The notes: generated by a model not told the origin, from the letters alone. 64,000 nucleotides of DNA from Aureimonas jatrophae (GCF_900104035.1 NZ_FNIT01000012.1:43529-107528); one strand, 5' to 3'. Shown: positions 39,152 through 48,190, numbered from the stretch's first letter. Program-made: numbers and translations.

Positions 39152-39961
39152 ATGGCCATGCTTTCGCCGGAATTGACCATGTCGGCCGTTGTGACTTTGA
39201 ACTGTCCCTACTGTGACGCTTCGCTCGGTGCCGGCGTCCTCTCCTGCCGTCATTGCGGACGGGACGTCGCAATGGTGCTCCCTCTGCTCCGCCGCCTGCA
39301 TTCGCTCGACCTGCGGGTCGCGGAACTGGAAAGGGAGAACGCGAACCTGTCACGTCCATCTGCCTTGCTGCGATCGACACCGACGGAAACCGCTGCGGAA
39401 GCGACCGTCGGGGCCGTTCCGCCGAGAGCCTCCAGAAGACTCTGGATGCTGCCGGTCGGATTGGCGCTGCTTCTCGCGATCCATTTCGCCGTCGTCCTGT
39501 GGCTGGATTTGCCTCTCTGGTTGCTAGCTGCCGCCTCTATCCTGGTTCCGCTCGCCATCGGGGCGGCCTACAACGGTCGGCGGGTGCGGTTCCAGATCAT
39601 GGACTGCGGCATCGGCGTTCTCTTCGCCAGCGTGGTCGTGGCCGCGATGAATGCGGTTCTGGGATGGATGGACGGCGTACCCGCGATGCCCTCCGACGTC
39701 GCCGCCTGGCAGGAGACGCTGTTGTACGCCTCAAGCATCTGGGCGTTCTTCGTCCTTGGAATGCTGCTGCGGACCGTGCATGCGACGCTCGCCCCTCACG
39801 GTGCCACGTCCCTCGCCCGCGTACGGGGACTGCTCCACGGCGAGCGTGATCGACGCATGGATCCCGCATTGGTCGCCGACCTGTCGCTGAAGGTCGTCGG
39901 TGGCATCGCGACTACGACGGTCGGTATTCTTGGCGCGATCCTCGGGAGGATCTTCGCGTGA
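39152..39961 (+). CDS. Zinc-ribbon membrane protein
   Basis: 269 residues from ATG 39152 (GAGAGA 6 nt upstream); ATG 39179 is an alternative. The N-terminus has a CPYC...CRHCG zinc ribbon, then a short coiled-coil-like helix (LRVAELERENANL), then about four membrane segments between residues 100 and 215. Stop overlaps the next start (GTGA at 39958). First gene of a three-gene unit with a secreted protein and a caspase-like protease, so it is probably the membrane component of that unit. No known family assigned. Confidence 0.82.
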   Translation: MAMLSPELTMSAVVTLNCPYCDASLGAGVLSCRHCGRDVAMVLPLLRRLHSLDLRVAELERENANLSRPSALLRSTPTETAAEATVGAVPPRASRRLWMLPVGLALLLAIHFAVVLWLDLPLWLLAAASILVPLAIGAAYNGRRVRFQIMDCGIGVLFASVVVAAMNAVLGWMDGVPAMPSDVAAWQETLLYASSIWAFFVLGMLLRTVHATLAPHGATSLARVRGLLHGERDRRMDPALVADLSLKVVGGIATTTVGILGAILGRIFA

Positions 39962-40410
39962 GCGCGCTTGCCCGCCTTCTCTTCCTCGTCACGATCGCGC
40001 TCGGCCCGACGACCTTGCGTGCGGAGGAACCACTGCGGCTCATAACGCAGCGGGAGGCCGATCTGCCGACGAATGACGGACTCGGGCCGAGCCGGAACCT
40101 CACGCGGGGACCGGGCGTCGAAGCGGTGTCGCCTCCGGAGATGGACCTCGACGGGCCCTTCCGGTTCGCGGTTCGTTTCAGGCCACGCAACGGCGTCCCG
40201 ATCGATCCGGCCACGGTTCGCGTGACGTATCTCCGGCAGCCCTCGATCGATCTGACGCCTAGGGTGAAGGGCTTCACTGGACCCGAGGGTATCGAGGCGC
40301 CGCTCGTCACGGTCCCGGCGGGACGCCACGTCATCGAGATCGAGGTCAAGGACAGGCAGGGACGAGCAGGAAGGGGCCGGATCACCCTCAACGCTGGCAA
40401 GGTTCAATGA
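39958..40410 (+). CDS. Small exported protein of caspase cassette
   Basis: 150 residues from a GTG. Typical signal peptide (LARLLFLVTIALGPTTLRAEE, cleavage after RAE or LRA). The mature part looks like an immunoglobulin-like beta domain (FRFAVRFRPRNG, VRVTYLRQPSIDLT, HVIEIEVKDRQGR). Coupled by 4-bp overlaps to the zinc-ribbon membrane gene before and the caspase-like gene after. Probably a periplasmic partner. Confidence 0.82.
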   Translation: MSALARLLFLVTIALGPTTLRAEEPLRLITQREADLPTNDGLGPSRNLTRGPGVEAVSPPEMDLDGPFRFAVRFRPRNGVPIDPATVRVTYLRQPSIDLTPRVKGFTGPEGIEAPLVTVPAGRHVIEIEVKDRQGRAGRGRITLNAGKVQ

Positions 40411-42497
40411 AACTGGATACGAACTCGCCCGTCCGAAGGTTCCGCGGAGTGCCGGCCGGCTCCACGATGGAGGCACCGTCTCCACGATGGACCGCTCCGT
40501 CCCCGGAATGCCGCACTTCCCTATCCGGATGGCGCGACCCGTCGCGGTCGATCGGCTACGCACTCGCATTTCTGGTATCGCTGATCCTCGTGACGCTTCC
40601 ATGGGAAGCCGCGCAGGCGGCCGGTCGCCAGGTCGCTCTCGTCATCGGCAACGCGGCCTACGAGAACGTTTCGCCTCTCGTGAATCCGAAGCGCGATGCG
40701 GCCGCGCTCTCCGATCGGCTGCGCGATGCGGGATTCGACGTGGTGGAAGCGTTCGATGCTGACACGTTCGCGATGCGCCGTGCGGCAGACAGGTTCGTCG
40801 ATGCCGCGAAAGGTGCCGATCTCGCCGTCTTCTACTACGCGGGCCACGGCGTGCAGCTGTTCGACCAGAACTACCTGCTCGCTCGCGACACGGACCCGGA
40901 AGCGCTGACGGAGATCCAGGATCTCGGCCTTTCGCTGAGCGATCTGGCGGACCGGCTCCGGGAATCGGGAGCCGTGCGGGTCGCCCTGCTCGTGGACGCC
41001 TGCCGCGACAACCCGCTCCCCATGGACACGACGGTTCGGCTGGTGACGGGTGCCGGCGCCTCGGCATCCGAGGACGAGGGTGGGGCTCGTCCCGCGGTGG
41101 CTCTCGCGACCGGGCGCGGTCTCGCGCCGCTGGCTGCCGCCTCGGGCCCGGGCGGTGCGCAGATGCTGACGTTCTTCGCCGCCCAGCCGCGTGAGGTTTC
41201 CTACGACGGGACCGGATCGAATTCGTTCCTGATGGAAGGCCTGCTGGAAGCGCTGTCGGGCGATCGTCGCGACATGGCCGAGGTGATCCGCCACGCGAGC
41301 GCCTACGTGCGGACCGTGACCGGGGGTCGACAGGTTCCCCAGGTGGTCAGCGACTGGACGGGCGACGTCGCGCTCGGCGGCAACGTCAAGGCGCGGGTCG
41401 AGTACGACCTCTTCGATCGGGAATCGACGTTGTCCCGCGCCGATCGGGATCTCGTCCGGAAAGGTACGGCCGGGTTTTCGAAGCTGCGTGGCGACTTCGT
41501 CGCGCAGGCCGGCTGGAACCAGGGAACGCCCGACAACCTGTCCGAGGACGAGCGGAAGAGGTACCGTTCGGTCGGAGGCAACGCTCCGTCCATGAGCGTC
41601 CACTACGATCTCGACCGCGACGGGCGGGAGGAGACGCTTACCGTCTACAACGAGGTCTCGTCGGTCCAGGTCGTCCTTGAGAAGGAAGGCGTCAGGAGAA
41701 CCGTCGGCAGCTGCGGTCTACCGGCGCCGATCGACGCGATCGAGTTTGGGCTCCGGGACGTGGACGGAGATCGGCGGCCGGAGGTGTTCGTGACCTACGA
41801 AGGCGAGCGGACCGCCGGCTTCGGGCGACTCTGCGTTCTCCGTTTCAGGGGCTTCGACGATCTCGCCGGAAGCCGTCGCGGGAACCTTGGCCGGACGGAC
41901 GGCAACGACGACCTATTCGATACCCTTCTCGACACGGACGCCGGGTGGTCGGCCACCGTCGCCATCGACGGAACGATACGGCGATGCTCCGGAACGGGTT
42001 GCGCCGACGCGTACGACTACCGGTTCGACGGCCGGAGATACGTCTCCGTCGAGGACGCGTCAGTCGTTCCGAACGTAGAAGTCGATTCTCCTACCTCGGA
42101 CGACCGATCGTCGCCGGAGGCCCCGAGCGTGGAGCAACGGGTCGCGACGTTCGTGAATGCCACCCTCTTCAGACCGGGCAAGCACGCAGGGTCGGAGCTA
42201 CGTGTCCTGTACGGGGAGCGGGTAGACTATTTCGGCAAGTCGAACCGTTCCGCGGCGGACGTCGTGAAGGAGAAGCTGCAGTACTTCGAGCGCTGGCCGA
42301 AACGGACGTTCGTCATGGACGAGACGACACTGACCGTCACGCCCGATCGGGACGCCCTGACGGTCCGCTTCGAGTACTCGTACGAGGTATCAGGAGCGAA
42401 GGGGACCAGAGCTGGCCGTGGTCTCGCTACGATGCGCCTGCGGGAGAACGTAGGACGCAGCTTCGTCATCCTTTCGGAAGGCGGACGAACGCTTTGA
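40407..42497 (+). CDS. Caspase-family (peptidase C14) protein
   Basis: 696 residues. After a 45-residue leader there is one hydrophobic segment (YALAFLVSLILVTLPWEAAQAA), signal peptide or anchor, so the enzyme acts outside the cytoplasm. The p20-like domain follows: RQVALVIGNAAYENV, then FYYAGHGVQ with the catalytic His near residue 147 and VDACRDN with the catalytic Cys near 198. Residues 390-560 form a beta-rich region with FG-GAP-like acidic loops (DLDRDGREETLTVYN, DVDGDRRPEVF). The last 130 residues resemble an NTF2/SnoaL-like domain. Third gene of a coupled unit. A self-cleaving or substrate-cleaving protease in a stress or defence pathway is possible; targets are unknown. Confidence 0.9.
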   Translation: MKLDTNSPVRRFRGVPAGSTMEAPSPRWTAPSPECRTSLSGWRDPSRSIGYALAFLVSLILVTLPWEAAQAAGRQVALVIGNAAYENVSPLVNPKRDAAALSDRLRDAGFDVVEAFDADTFAMRRAADRFVDAAKGADLAVFYYAGHGVQLFDQNYLLARDTDPEALTEIQDLGLSLSDLADRLRESGAVRVALLVDACRDNPLPMDTTVRLVTGAGASASEDEGGARPAVALATGRGLAPLAAASGPGGAQMLTFFAAQPREVSYDGTGSNSFLMEGLLEALSGDRRDMAEVIRHASAYVRTVTGGRQVPQVVSDWTGDVALGGNVKARVEYDLFDRESTLSRADRDLVRKGTAGFSKLRGDFVAQAGWNQGTPDNLSEDERKRYRSVGGNAPSMSVHYDLDRDGREETLTVYNEVSSVQVVLEKEGVRRTVGSCGLPAPIDAIEFGLRDVDGDRRPEVFVTYEGERTAGFGRLCVLRFRGFDDLAGSRRGNLGRTDGNDDLFDTLLDTDAGWSATVAIDGTIRRCSGTGCADAYDYRFDGRRYVSVEDASVVPNVEVDSPTSDDRSSPEAPSVEQRVATFVNATLFRPGKHAGSELRVLYGERVDYFGKSNRSAADVVKEKLQYFERWPKRTFVMDETTLTVTPDRDALTVRFEYSYEVSGAKGTRAGRGLATMRLRENVGRSFVILSEGGRTL

Positions 42498-42664
42498 CGA
42501 GGATCGCGATCGAGCGGTACGTCCTGCGACCGCGGATGCACCCTCGATGAGGTCCCTGGTCCGTCGACATGCAGCGTTCGCGTGCGGCCGCGCAGGAGAC
42601 GTGCTGTCTCTTAAACCGAGCCGCAGCCCCCCGTCCGGCGACGGGAAAGCGCCGGCACGCGGTT

Positions 42665-43792
42665 TCAGCCGATGGAACGTCGGCGGCAGGCGTCGGGCGG
42701 CGGAAGCGGATGCGCCTCGTCCTTGGCGGCGAAACGCGACCTCTGCCGCAGCGACCATTCCAGAAGCGCCGTCTTGAGGGGCTCCAGCGAATGCTGCGAC
42801 GTCGGCAGGCCCCGCGCGACATTGAACCGGACCGTCACGATCTGCGGATCGCAACCGCTCGGAGGGATCAGCTGGCGAAGCACGAACTGCGGGTAGGCCA
42901 GGATCTCCCCGTCCTCGTAGACCTTCTCGATCCTCAGTCCCTCGGAGTTCCGTGCCCTGTCGCGGCGGTTGACGTCCAGCGCTCCGGTGACGAAGCTCGT
43001 GTCGAACACGACGACGCGATCGAATCGTCCGTCCGGCCCGGCCGCGCCGTTCGCCTCGACGCCGCCACGATATGCGGCCTGCTGGGCTAGACCGCCGCCG
43101 AGCGAATGTCCGACCGCTACGATCCTCGTGACTCCCTTCCGCCAGCAACCGGACCGCTCCCGTACGATCTGGAAATACCTGGAGGTCGCGTCCTGAACCT
43201 GCTTGTAGAGATCGAACGTCGGGTAGAAGCGGGTGAACCATCGCAGGTTCGAGAACCAGTCGCCGGGATTGCCGCCCTGCGTGCCCCGGAACGCGATGAC
43301 CGCCTCCTCGCAGATCCTTCCCTTCCGCACCCATATCTGGGCGTATACTTTCCTCAGTCCCTGGGCGCAGCTGATGGGACTGCGCCGGCACTCGATCTCT
43401 TCCTCTCCTTCTTCAGGATAGACGAGCTTCCAACGGTCGAGCCTCTCGTTGGCATAGTCCGCCAGACGATGGTCGTCGGCGCAGACCGTATCGGAGGTGC
43501 CGGTCTCGCACTCCGGGCGGCGGTCGCGTTCGGGGAGCGCTCGTTCGTTCTCCGGGTTGGGTCTCTCGGGAGGGCCGAGATAGGTCTGCGAGGCGAGAAT
43601 GGCGTAGTCGAGATAGTCGTCGGCATACGCCTGCGCGACCAGCATGTTCGACCCGTCCCGCGAACGCAACGGTTCGCCGGCAGTCCGGATCAGGACACGG
43701 TCGGCGGGTTGCGTCAGTACGATAGCGGAGCAACCGCCCATCGGCACGATTGAGATCAGTACGGCGGACAGCCTTCCTAGCGAGGAGAACAT
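42665..43792 (-). CDS. Lipase (class 3)-like lipoprotein
   Basis: 375 residues from ATG 43792. The signal peptide ends in a lipobox (VPMGGCSAIV), so the protein is probably a lipoprotein. An alpha/beta-hydrolase core is visible: EEAVIAFRGTQGG (oxyanion region), the nucleophile elbow VAVGHSLGGGLAQQAA, and VVFDTSFVTGA with a candidate Asp. This is the layout of fungal-type class 3 lipases. The Cys-rich middle (ECETGTSDTVC, ECRRSPISC) suggests disulphides. It is convergent with the caspase-like gene. A phospholipase acting on membranes is possible. Confidence 0.85.
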   Translation of the reverse strand: MFSSLGRLSAVLISIVPMGGCSAIVLTQPADRVLIRTAGEPLRSRDGSNMLVAQAYADDYLDYAILASQTYLGPPERPNPENERALPERDRRPECETGTSDTVCADDHRLADYANERLDRWKLVYPEEGEEEIECRRSPISCAQGLRKVYAQIWVRKGRICEEAVIAFRGTQGGNPGDWFSNLRWFTRFYPTFDLYKQVQDATSRYFQIVRERSGCWRKGVTRIVAVGHSLGGGLAQQAAYRGGVEANGAAGPDGRFDRVVVFDTSFVTGALDVNRRDRARNSEGLRIEKVYEDGEILAYPQFVLRQLIPPSGCDPQIVTVRFNVARGLPTSQHSLEPLKTALLEWSLRQRSRFAAKDEAHPLPPPDACRRRSIG

Positions 43793-44245
43793 CTGCGGGC
43801 TCGAAGCGTTGAACGTCCCAACGTCGTTCACTCCGCTCCGATTGTCTACATCGCCGGGAAATCCCGATGGCGTTCGAACGAGCGTCGTGCGGTCAGGAAG
43901 CACGCCGGTGTATCCAAGGCTTGATCCGAGGCATCGCTTTCCTGCGACCCGGTTCGAGGCACGGATCCGTAACGAGCTCGTCCGTCCGTCCGTGCACGGG
44001 AGGTTCCACCGACCGCATCGTTGCCGAGGACGGGACGACGGTCGCAACCTTCGGAAACGAGGGCTTCGCCTCGGTAGGTGGTCCGGCCCGTCGACGCGTC
44101 GCATGCCCATGACCTGGAACGGGGTCAGGGCATCGTCCGAAGTCGTCCGTCGTCCTGCACTCGGGACGAAGTCTCGCCGGTGCACGTCCATGGTGCCGGA
44201 ATGCGAATTCCCATATCCTGACGGGTCAGCTCAGGAGGTCTGAAG
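43793..44245. other. Divergent intergenic region
   Basis: It separates the leftward lipase-like gene from a rightward small gene. No coding frame is convincing on either strand. It presumably carries both promoters; I see no clear operator. Confidence 0.4.
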
Positions 44246-44536
44246 ATGAGTGGATCCAGGTTCGACGACGTGCAGCTGGCCAATGGCTCGTATCCCTTCG
44301 ACGACGAGATGGTGCCGTTGCGGGATCTCGCGATGATTCCAGTCCCTCCCGCATTGGAAAGTTGGTTCAGGGAACGGCTTGCCGATGGTCGGATGCACGT
44401 TCCACGCGGCGTTCCGACCGAGTTGCGCTTCCGGTCCGATGACCGGGCGGACACCGCGTTCACCGTCTGGCGGCCCGAGGAAGGGGACGAGCTCTACATG
44501 CTGGCACCCAAGTCGTATCGGACCTCCACCGGCTGA
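44246..44536 (+). CDS. Small unknown acidic protein
   Basis: 96 residues from an ATG with an excellent AGGAGG 7 nt upstream. Soluble, Asp/Glu-rich (FDDEMVPLRDL, WRPEEGDELYML). No signal peptide, no recognised motif. It stands alone between two leftward secreted-protein units. Confidence 0.72.
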   Translation: MSGSRFDDVQLANGSYPFDDEMVPLRDLAMIPVPPALESWFRERLADGRMHVPRGVPTELRFRSDDRADTAFTVWRPEEGDELYMLAPKSYRTSTG

Positions 44537-44646
44537 GCCCGGTCGACGTCGTGTCTCGCGCCACCGACAGATGACGGATCCCGTCCGTCGGCGAGCCGAC
44601 GACGGGACCGACGTCGACCACCCGGCGACCGGATCGTCTCGCTCCG

Positions 44647-45000
44647 CTACTCGCTGGCGACCCAGCCCTCTGCCATCCTGGTGAACCGCATGGGCGCGGT
44701 CCGTGTCTGCGGCTGTGGCATGTACCCTCCCGAGACGGTCAGCGTGACGTCGCAGACGTAGGTCATTCCCCGCTCCAGCGTGCAACCGTGCTTCTCGACG
44801 TCGTCGACGGCCAGCGGCCTAGGCGCCTGTGTCGCGACGATGCGACCCAGCTCGGTCATGAACGTCGATACGGACGTCGATATCTCCGACTGCGACGGTT
44901 CTCCGGAACAACCGGTCAGGAGAAGGGGCGCGACCATGGCTGCAGGCAGGAAGAAGGCGTTGCGCACGACGGGTATCCGGGTTCGGTCAGGAGGGGACAT
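44647..45000 (-). CDS. Small lipoprotein
   Basis: 117 residues. The ATG at 45000 overlaps the upstream stop (TGATG). The signal peptide ends in the lipobox LLLTGCSG. The mature protein has a conserved-looking Cys pair (KHGCTLERGMTYVCDVTLTV) likely forming a disulphide, and a beta-rich end. Third gene of a leftward operon of exported proteins; function unknown. Confidence 0.8.
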   Translation of the reverse strand: MSPPDRTRIPVVRNAFFLPAAMVAPLLLTGCSGEPSQSEISTSVSTFMTELGRIVATQAPRPLAVDDVEKHGCTLERGMTYVCDVTLTVSGGYMPQPQTRTAPMRFTRMAEGWVASE

Positions 45001-45902
45001 CAGAACTTGTCGATCGCGACGCCGCTCTTGCGGCCGGCACCGGACCTGAGAGCGTCGCGCACGAAGGTGCCGACCGCCTTCGCGTCCTCGACGATCGCCT
45101 GCGCGTAGAAGAGGCGAACCTCGATCCGGCGCGAGAGATCGAGCTGGCTCCCCGGATAGAACGTCACGGTCGCCATGGCGGTACAGTCGTCGGGAACGTC
45201 GCGTCCCGACGCGACCTCGTTGCTTATGTCGATCAGCGGATCGTTGCCGAGCGGCTTCATGAGACCGGCGCAACGGTCGATCCGCCCCTCCAGGAGGGTC
45301 AGATCCCCGTCCCCGATCCCGACCGCCTCCATCGTCGCACCGACCGTCGCCACGAGCTGCGGAACTTCCGTGCCCGCCACGAGTCTTCCGTCGATCCACA
45401 CGTAGGACCACTTCGGCGTGGTCTCCGTGTAGCGTCCGGTCGGTTCGCCCAGGGCCGCGACGATGGCCTTCTCGAAGTCGGGTACGGATAGCTCCGTCGT
45501 GCCCGCCGGTGCGATGTCGCGCACGAGCGTCAGCATCTGGGATCCGGTCAGGGGCGAGGAGAACGTCGCCGTCCGGTCCTCGCGGATGTCGCCTCCCACG
45601 CCGGCTTTGCCGGCCAGCTGCAGCGTCTCCGGGAACCCGTACTCGACGCTTCCGTCTCTGTCGTTTCCGAGCCGCAGCTCGCGGTTCCCGCGCTTCAGCT
45701 GGAACGCGTCGCCGGCGGCCTCGAACGTCGCCTCGACGGACGCGTAGGCGGATCCCAGCGGAAGACCCGCGACCGTCGGAACGCGACCGGCGAACGCTTC
45801 CTCGGCCGTACGCGGCGCGGGCGACGGAGGAAACTCGGCACCGTGGGCAGCCGACGTCAGCAGCGCCGCCAGGACGGCGGCACCTTGCAGGGAGTTTCTC
45901 AT
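45000..45902 (-). CDS. Exported protein of unknown function
   Basis: 300 residues with a clear signal peptide (MRNSLQGAAVLAALLTSAAHGAE). The mature protein has no recognised domain; two Cys (RCAGLM, DDCTAMATV) may pair. Middle gene of a three-gene leftward operon: 20 bp after the gene at 45923-46819, and overlapping the lipoprotein gene by one base. Periplasmic or secreted. Confidence 0.82.
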   Translation of the reverse strand: MRNSLQGAAVLAALLTSAAHGAEFPPSPAPRTAEEAFAGRVPTVAGLPLGSAYASVEATFEAAGDAFQLKRGNRELRLGNDRDGSVEYGFPETLQLAGKAGVGGDIREDRTATFSSPLTGSQMLTLVRDIAPAGTTELSVPDFEKAIVAALGEPTGRYTETTPKWSYVWIDGRLVAGTEVPQLVATVGATMEAVGIGDGDLTLLEGRIDRCAGLMKPLGNDPLIDISNEVASGRDVPDDCTAMATVTFYPGSQLDLSRRIEVRLFYAQAIVEDAKAVGTFVRDALRSGAGRKSGVAIDKF

Positions 45903-45922
45903 GTCGAACTCGGGTTGGGAGC

Positions 45923-46819
45923 CTACAGCTCCGGGGGGAACAGGTACTCGAACCGCAGAAGGGCGTTGGCGGACGAGGCGGACAACCCTACGACCGCGCA
46001 GCCCGATGCGGCGCGGACGGGCGCGCGACCCGTCAGGACGAGCGTGCTCTGGTAGCCGGCCTCGAAACGTCCGACGACCTCGTAGGGCGCGGGTGGACAG
46101 CCATGCCTGAAGACATGGGCCGTCCCGTGCACGTCGTTCGGGTCCGACAGGTCGCCGCGGAAGAGGACCGTCTGCGGCGGGACGGTACGACGGATGCCCG
46201 CCTTGGGCTCGGCATAGACGATCAGGCCGTCATGGACGTCGATCGTCATCCTGCTGCCGTTGTGATCGTACGGCTCCCCCGTCACGACGGCATGCCCGGT
46301 GTCCCTGGACGCGCTCCGGGACGAGACCGGCACGACCGTCCCGCACAGGAGACCCCAGTTCGTCGCGAGATCGCGACCGCCGCTCGCATGGTCCGTCGCG
46401 ACGACGCTGCCGTCGGCTCTCGCGAACTTCGGCTGGCCGGCCGCGACCTGGCTGACGTCGTCGCCACCCCACGTTCCGACGTAGCGGTAGAGATTCCCGT
46501 CGATGCCACGCATCCGGCCGCCGGGACAGTCCGCCGAGGCGGAGAGTTCCGACCCGAGCTCGTCTCGACCCGTATTCTCGATGCAGGCCGGCACCCGTAC
46601 GGGCGATACGTTCTGCAGGCTGCAGTACTCGGCGACGTCGTCCGGGGTCACGATCGACCGGACGCGAGCGGCGGAGGTACCGATCCCGCTCGCCTCCGCG
46701 GTCGTCGTACCGACGCACTTGCCGCAACGGAGCAGACCGTCGGAAGCCATCGCCGTGCCGGTCGGCGCGCCGAGGAAGAGTATGGCGGCAGCTGCATGGA
46801 GAACGTGAGGCATGTCCAA
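45923..46819 (-). CDS. Exported Cys-rich protein of unknown function
   Basis: 298 residues (start possibly two codons later). Signal peptide HAAAAILFLGAPTGTAMASDG, then a CGKC motif and further Cys residues (EYCSLQ, PACIENT, ADCPGG, LLCGT, HGCPPAP), suggesting several disulphides in the periplasm. No family recognised. First gene of the three-gene exported operon. Confidence 0.78.
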   Translation of the reverse strand: MDMPHVLHAAAAILFLGAPTGTAMASDGLLRCGKCVGTTTAEASGIGTSAARVRSIVTPDDVAEYCSLQNVSPVRVPACIENTGRDELGSELSASADCPGGRMRGIDGNLYRYVGTWGGDDVSQVAAGQPKFARADGSVVATDHASGGRDLATNWGLLCGTVVPVSSRSASRDTGHAVVTGEPYDHNGSRMTIDVHDGLIVYAEPKAGIRRTVPPQTVLFRGDLSDPNDVHGTAHVFRHGCPPAPYEVVGRFEAGYQSTLVLTGRAPVRAASGCAVVGLSASSANALLRFEYLFPPEL

Positions 46820-47235
46820 CCCGCCGGAGGTAGCCTTCGCGGTACGCCCCCGCGATGCGCTGCCTCGACCCCAGTGATCGGGGAGTTGGAAAACCGATTG
46901 AGTACGGTCCCTACGACCTTTAGTTCGGTGAACCTGGACATGCGTCGCAGGCTCCCCGACCCAAAAAGGCCAAGGATATGGGCGCCGTTCTGGTCAGGCG
47001 TCCGCACCAACTCAATAGGGGTTTCCACGCCCCGGGCCGCGCGTACGGCCCGAGCGGACCCTATGCGAAGTCCCTTGCCCGAACCAGACCCTGCGCAGCC
47101 CGATCCCGAACTCGGTTTACGGATGGTAAGCGCCCGCTACCGGTCGGGGAAGCGACCTCGCCCGTGCCCTGTCGGACCTCGCGTGGGCCGGCGCGCACGT
47201 CCGCGAAGGCACGTCGTATCGCGGAAGCCGGCGCG
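46820..47235. other. Intergenic stretch
   Basis: No gene that I can support. The open frames here are Arg/Pro-rich. It separates the exported-protein operon from the regulated TnsA-like gene. Confidence 0.4.
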
Positions 47236-47712
47236 TCACCGCCTGCGCGCCTCCCCTCCCCGTAAGGCCATCCGGATCCGACGTCGGGTCCAGACCTGCA
47301 GCACGCCCCCCTTCGCCCGGCACTGCCGTCTGGCGACGGCGCGTGCCGCGAGGGCCATCTCCGCCGGACCGTCGACGACCGCGAGATAGATCAGACGGCC
47401 CGAACGGGTCGTCGCCACGAGCTGGACGTCGAGGCCGTCCGAGACGCTCCGACAGGCACCGACCGCGTACCCGCCGCCGTAGGCACGCAACGTCTCCACG
47501 ACGTCCGCGTCCAGCAGGTATGCCACGAGTTCCGCCACGGGTCCGTCATGGACCGCGAGCATCCCTCCGCATCGCGGATCGTTCCACGTCCTGGGTCGCC
47601 CGCACGCGGTTGGCGCGGTCGGACGCACCGCGGGAGCCAGCGGTAGCGGTCGACGCGACCACGGGCGCGAGCGCTGGGCGGAAACCTGAACGACGTCGGC
47701 GATCTGGAGCAT
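47236..47712 (-). CDS. Degenerate TnsA-like protein
   Basis: 158 residues from an ATG with GAGGAA 5 nt upstream. Not recognisable alone, but it runs parallel to the protein at 51089: RCGGMLAVHDGPVAELVA against RCVGYPTFRSEAARDVA, LLDADVVETL against LDLDPTVASW, and LDVQLVATTRSGRLIYLAVVDG against PDFLVVRQDGSRSVVDAEG. That is the TnsA nuclease layout, with the motif III Lys position not preserved here (AVVDG), so probably no nuclease activity. A perfect operator-like palindrome lies 24 bp upstream. Homology by eye only. Confidence 0.6.
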   Translation of the reverse strand: MLQIADVVQVSAQRSRPWSRRPLPLAPAVRPTAPTACGRPRTWNDPRCGGMLAVHDGPVAELVAYLLDADVVETLRAYGGGYAVGACRSVSDGLDVQLVATTRSGRLIYLAVVDGPAEMALAARAVARRQCRAKGGVLQVWTRRRIRMALRGGEARRR

Positions 47713-47735
47713 GGCGTTCCTCGATATCTAGTATT

Positions 47736-47748
47736 ATGCTTCAAGCAT
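47736..47748. promoter_or_regulatory. Operator-like perfect palindrome ATGCTTCAAGCAT
   Basis: Six-base arms ATGCTT / AAGCAT around one C, 24 bp before the start of the degenerate TnsA-like gene (leftward) and flanked by an AT-rich run. Best member of the site family also seen at 4003, 48178 and 51028. Confidence 0.6.
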
Positions 47749-47790
47749 TTTTTTGACTCCAACACAACGGGCTTGCGGGACGATCCGTCA

Positions 47791-48129
47791 TCATGGTTCA
47801 CCATCCGTGACCGACGTCCCGTCAGGCTCGCCCGGCCCCGTCGCGAAGCTTCGACCGCGTGCCGAACGACGGGAAGAACGTCCCGGACGGACTCCCACGG
47901 CGAGCATGTCGTCGATGCGCACGAAGACGGCCCCTTCACGCTCGAGCCCCGCCTTGATGGCCTCCAGCTTCGTATCCTTGGGCCGGATGAGCGAGTTCTC
48001 GAAGTCGTTCAGGAGCTTCCGGCTGCAGTCTGCAGCCCCGCAGAGCTCCAGCTGCGAAAGTCCGAGCAGGGTCCTCGCCGCACGGCAGAGCGGTCCGTCG
48101 AAGAGAAGGGTATGGGGGTGGTCGGTCAT
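47791..48129 (-). CDS. Xre-family HTH regulator
   Basis: 112 residues. The N-terminal 70 residues form a Cro/C1-type helix-turn-helix (LCRAARTLLGLSQLELCGAADCSRKLLNDFENSLI) followed by a helix and the short strand GAVFVRIDD. The C-terminal tail is Arg/Gly-rich and probably disordered. AGGAGG lies 11 nt before the ATG but inside a perfect hairpin. An operator-like palindrome lies 49 bp upstream, suggesting autoregulation; related sites precede neighbouring transcription units, so it is the best candidate for the local repressor. Confidence 0.82.
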   Translation of the reverse strand: MTDHPHTLLFDGPLCRAARTLLGLSQLELCGAADCSRKLLNDFENSLIRPKDTKLEAIKAGLEREGAVFVRIDDMLAVGVRPGRSSRRSARGRSFATGPGEPDGTSVTDGEP

Positions 48130-48140
48130 GGTACGCGGAA

Positions 48141-48160
48141 CCTCCTGGACAACCAGGAGG
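48141..48160 (-). promoter_or_regulatory. Hairpin that would hide the ribosome binding site
   Basis: CCTCCTGG, loop of four, CCAGGAGG: a perfect 8-bp stem in the leader of the Xre gene. One arm contains the AGGAGG ribosome binding site, 11 nt from the start codon. In the mRNA this stem would block initiation unless opened. Confidence 0.6.
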
Positions 48161-48177
48161 TCTTAGACCATGGCCAT

Positions 48178-48190
48178 ATGCTTCATGCAA
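48178..48190. promoter_or_regulatory. Operator-like palindrome ATGCTTCATGCAA
   Basis: Lies 49 bp before the Xre gene. Read on the other strand (AAAGTTGCATGAAGCATAT in context) it differs from the 4003 site at a single base over 19 bases. Proposed autoregulatory site. Confidence 0.6.

Noticed and set aside
45509..47389. Plus-strand frame of 626 codons
   Set aside because: Antisense to two genes with signal peptides; Arg-rich without domains.
48141..48160. Hairpin as a terminator
   Set aside because: No T-run on either side; it lies in the leader of the Xre gene and includes its ribosome site.
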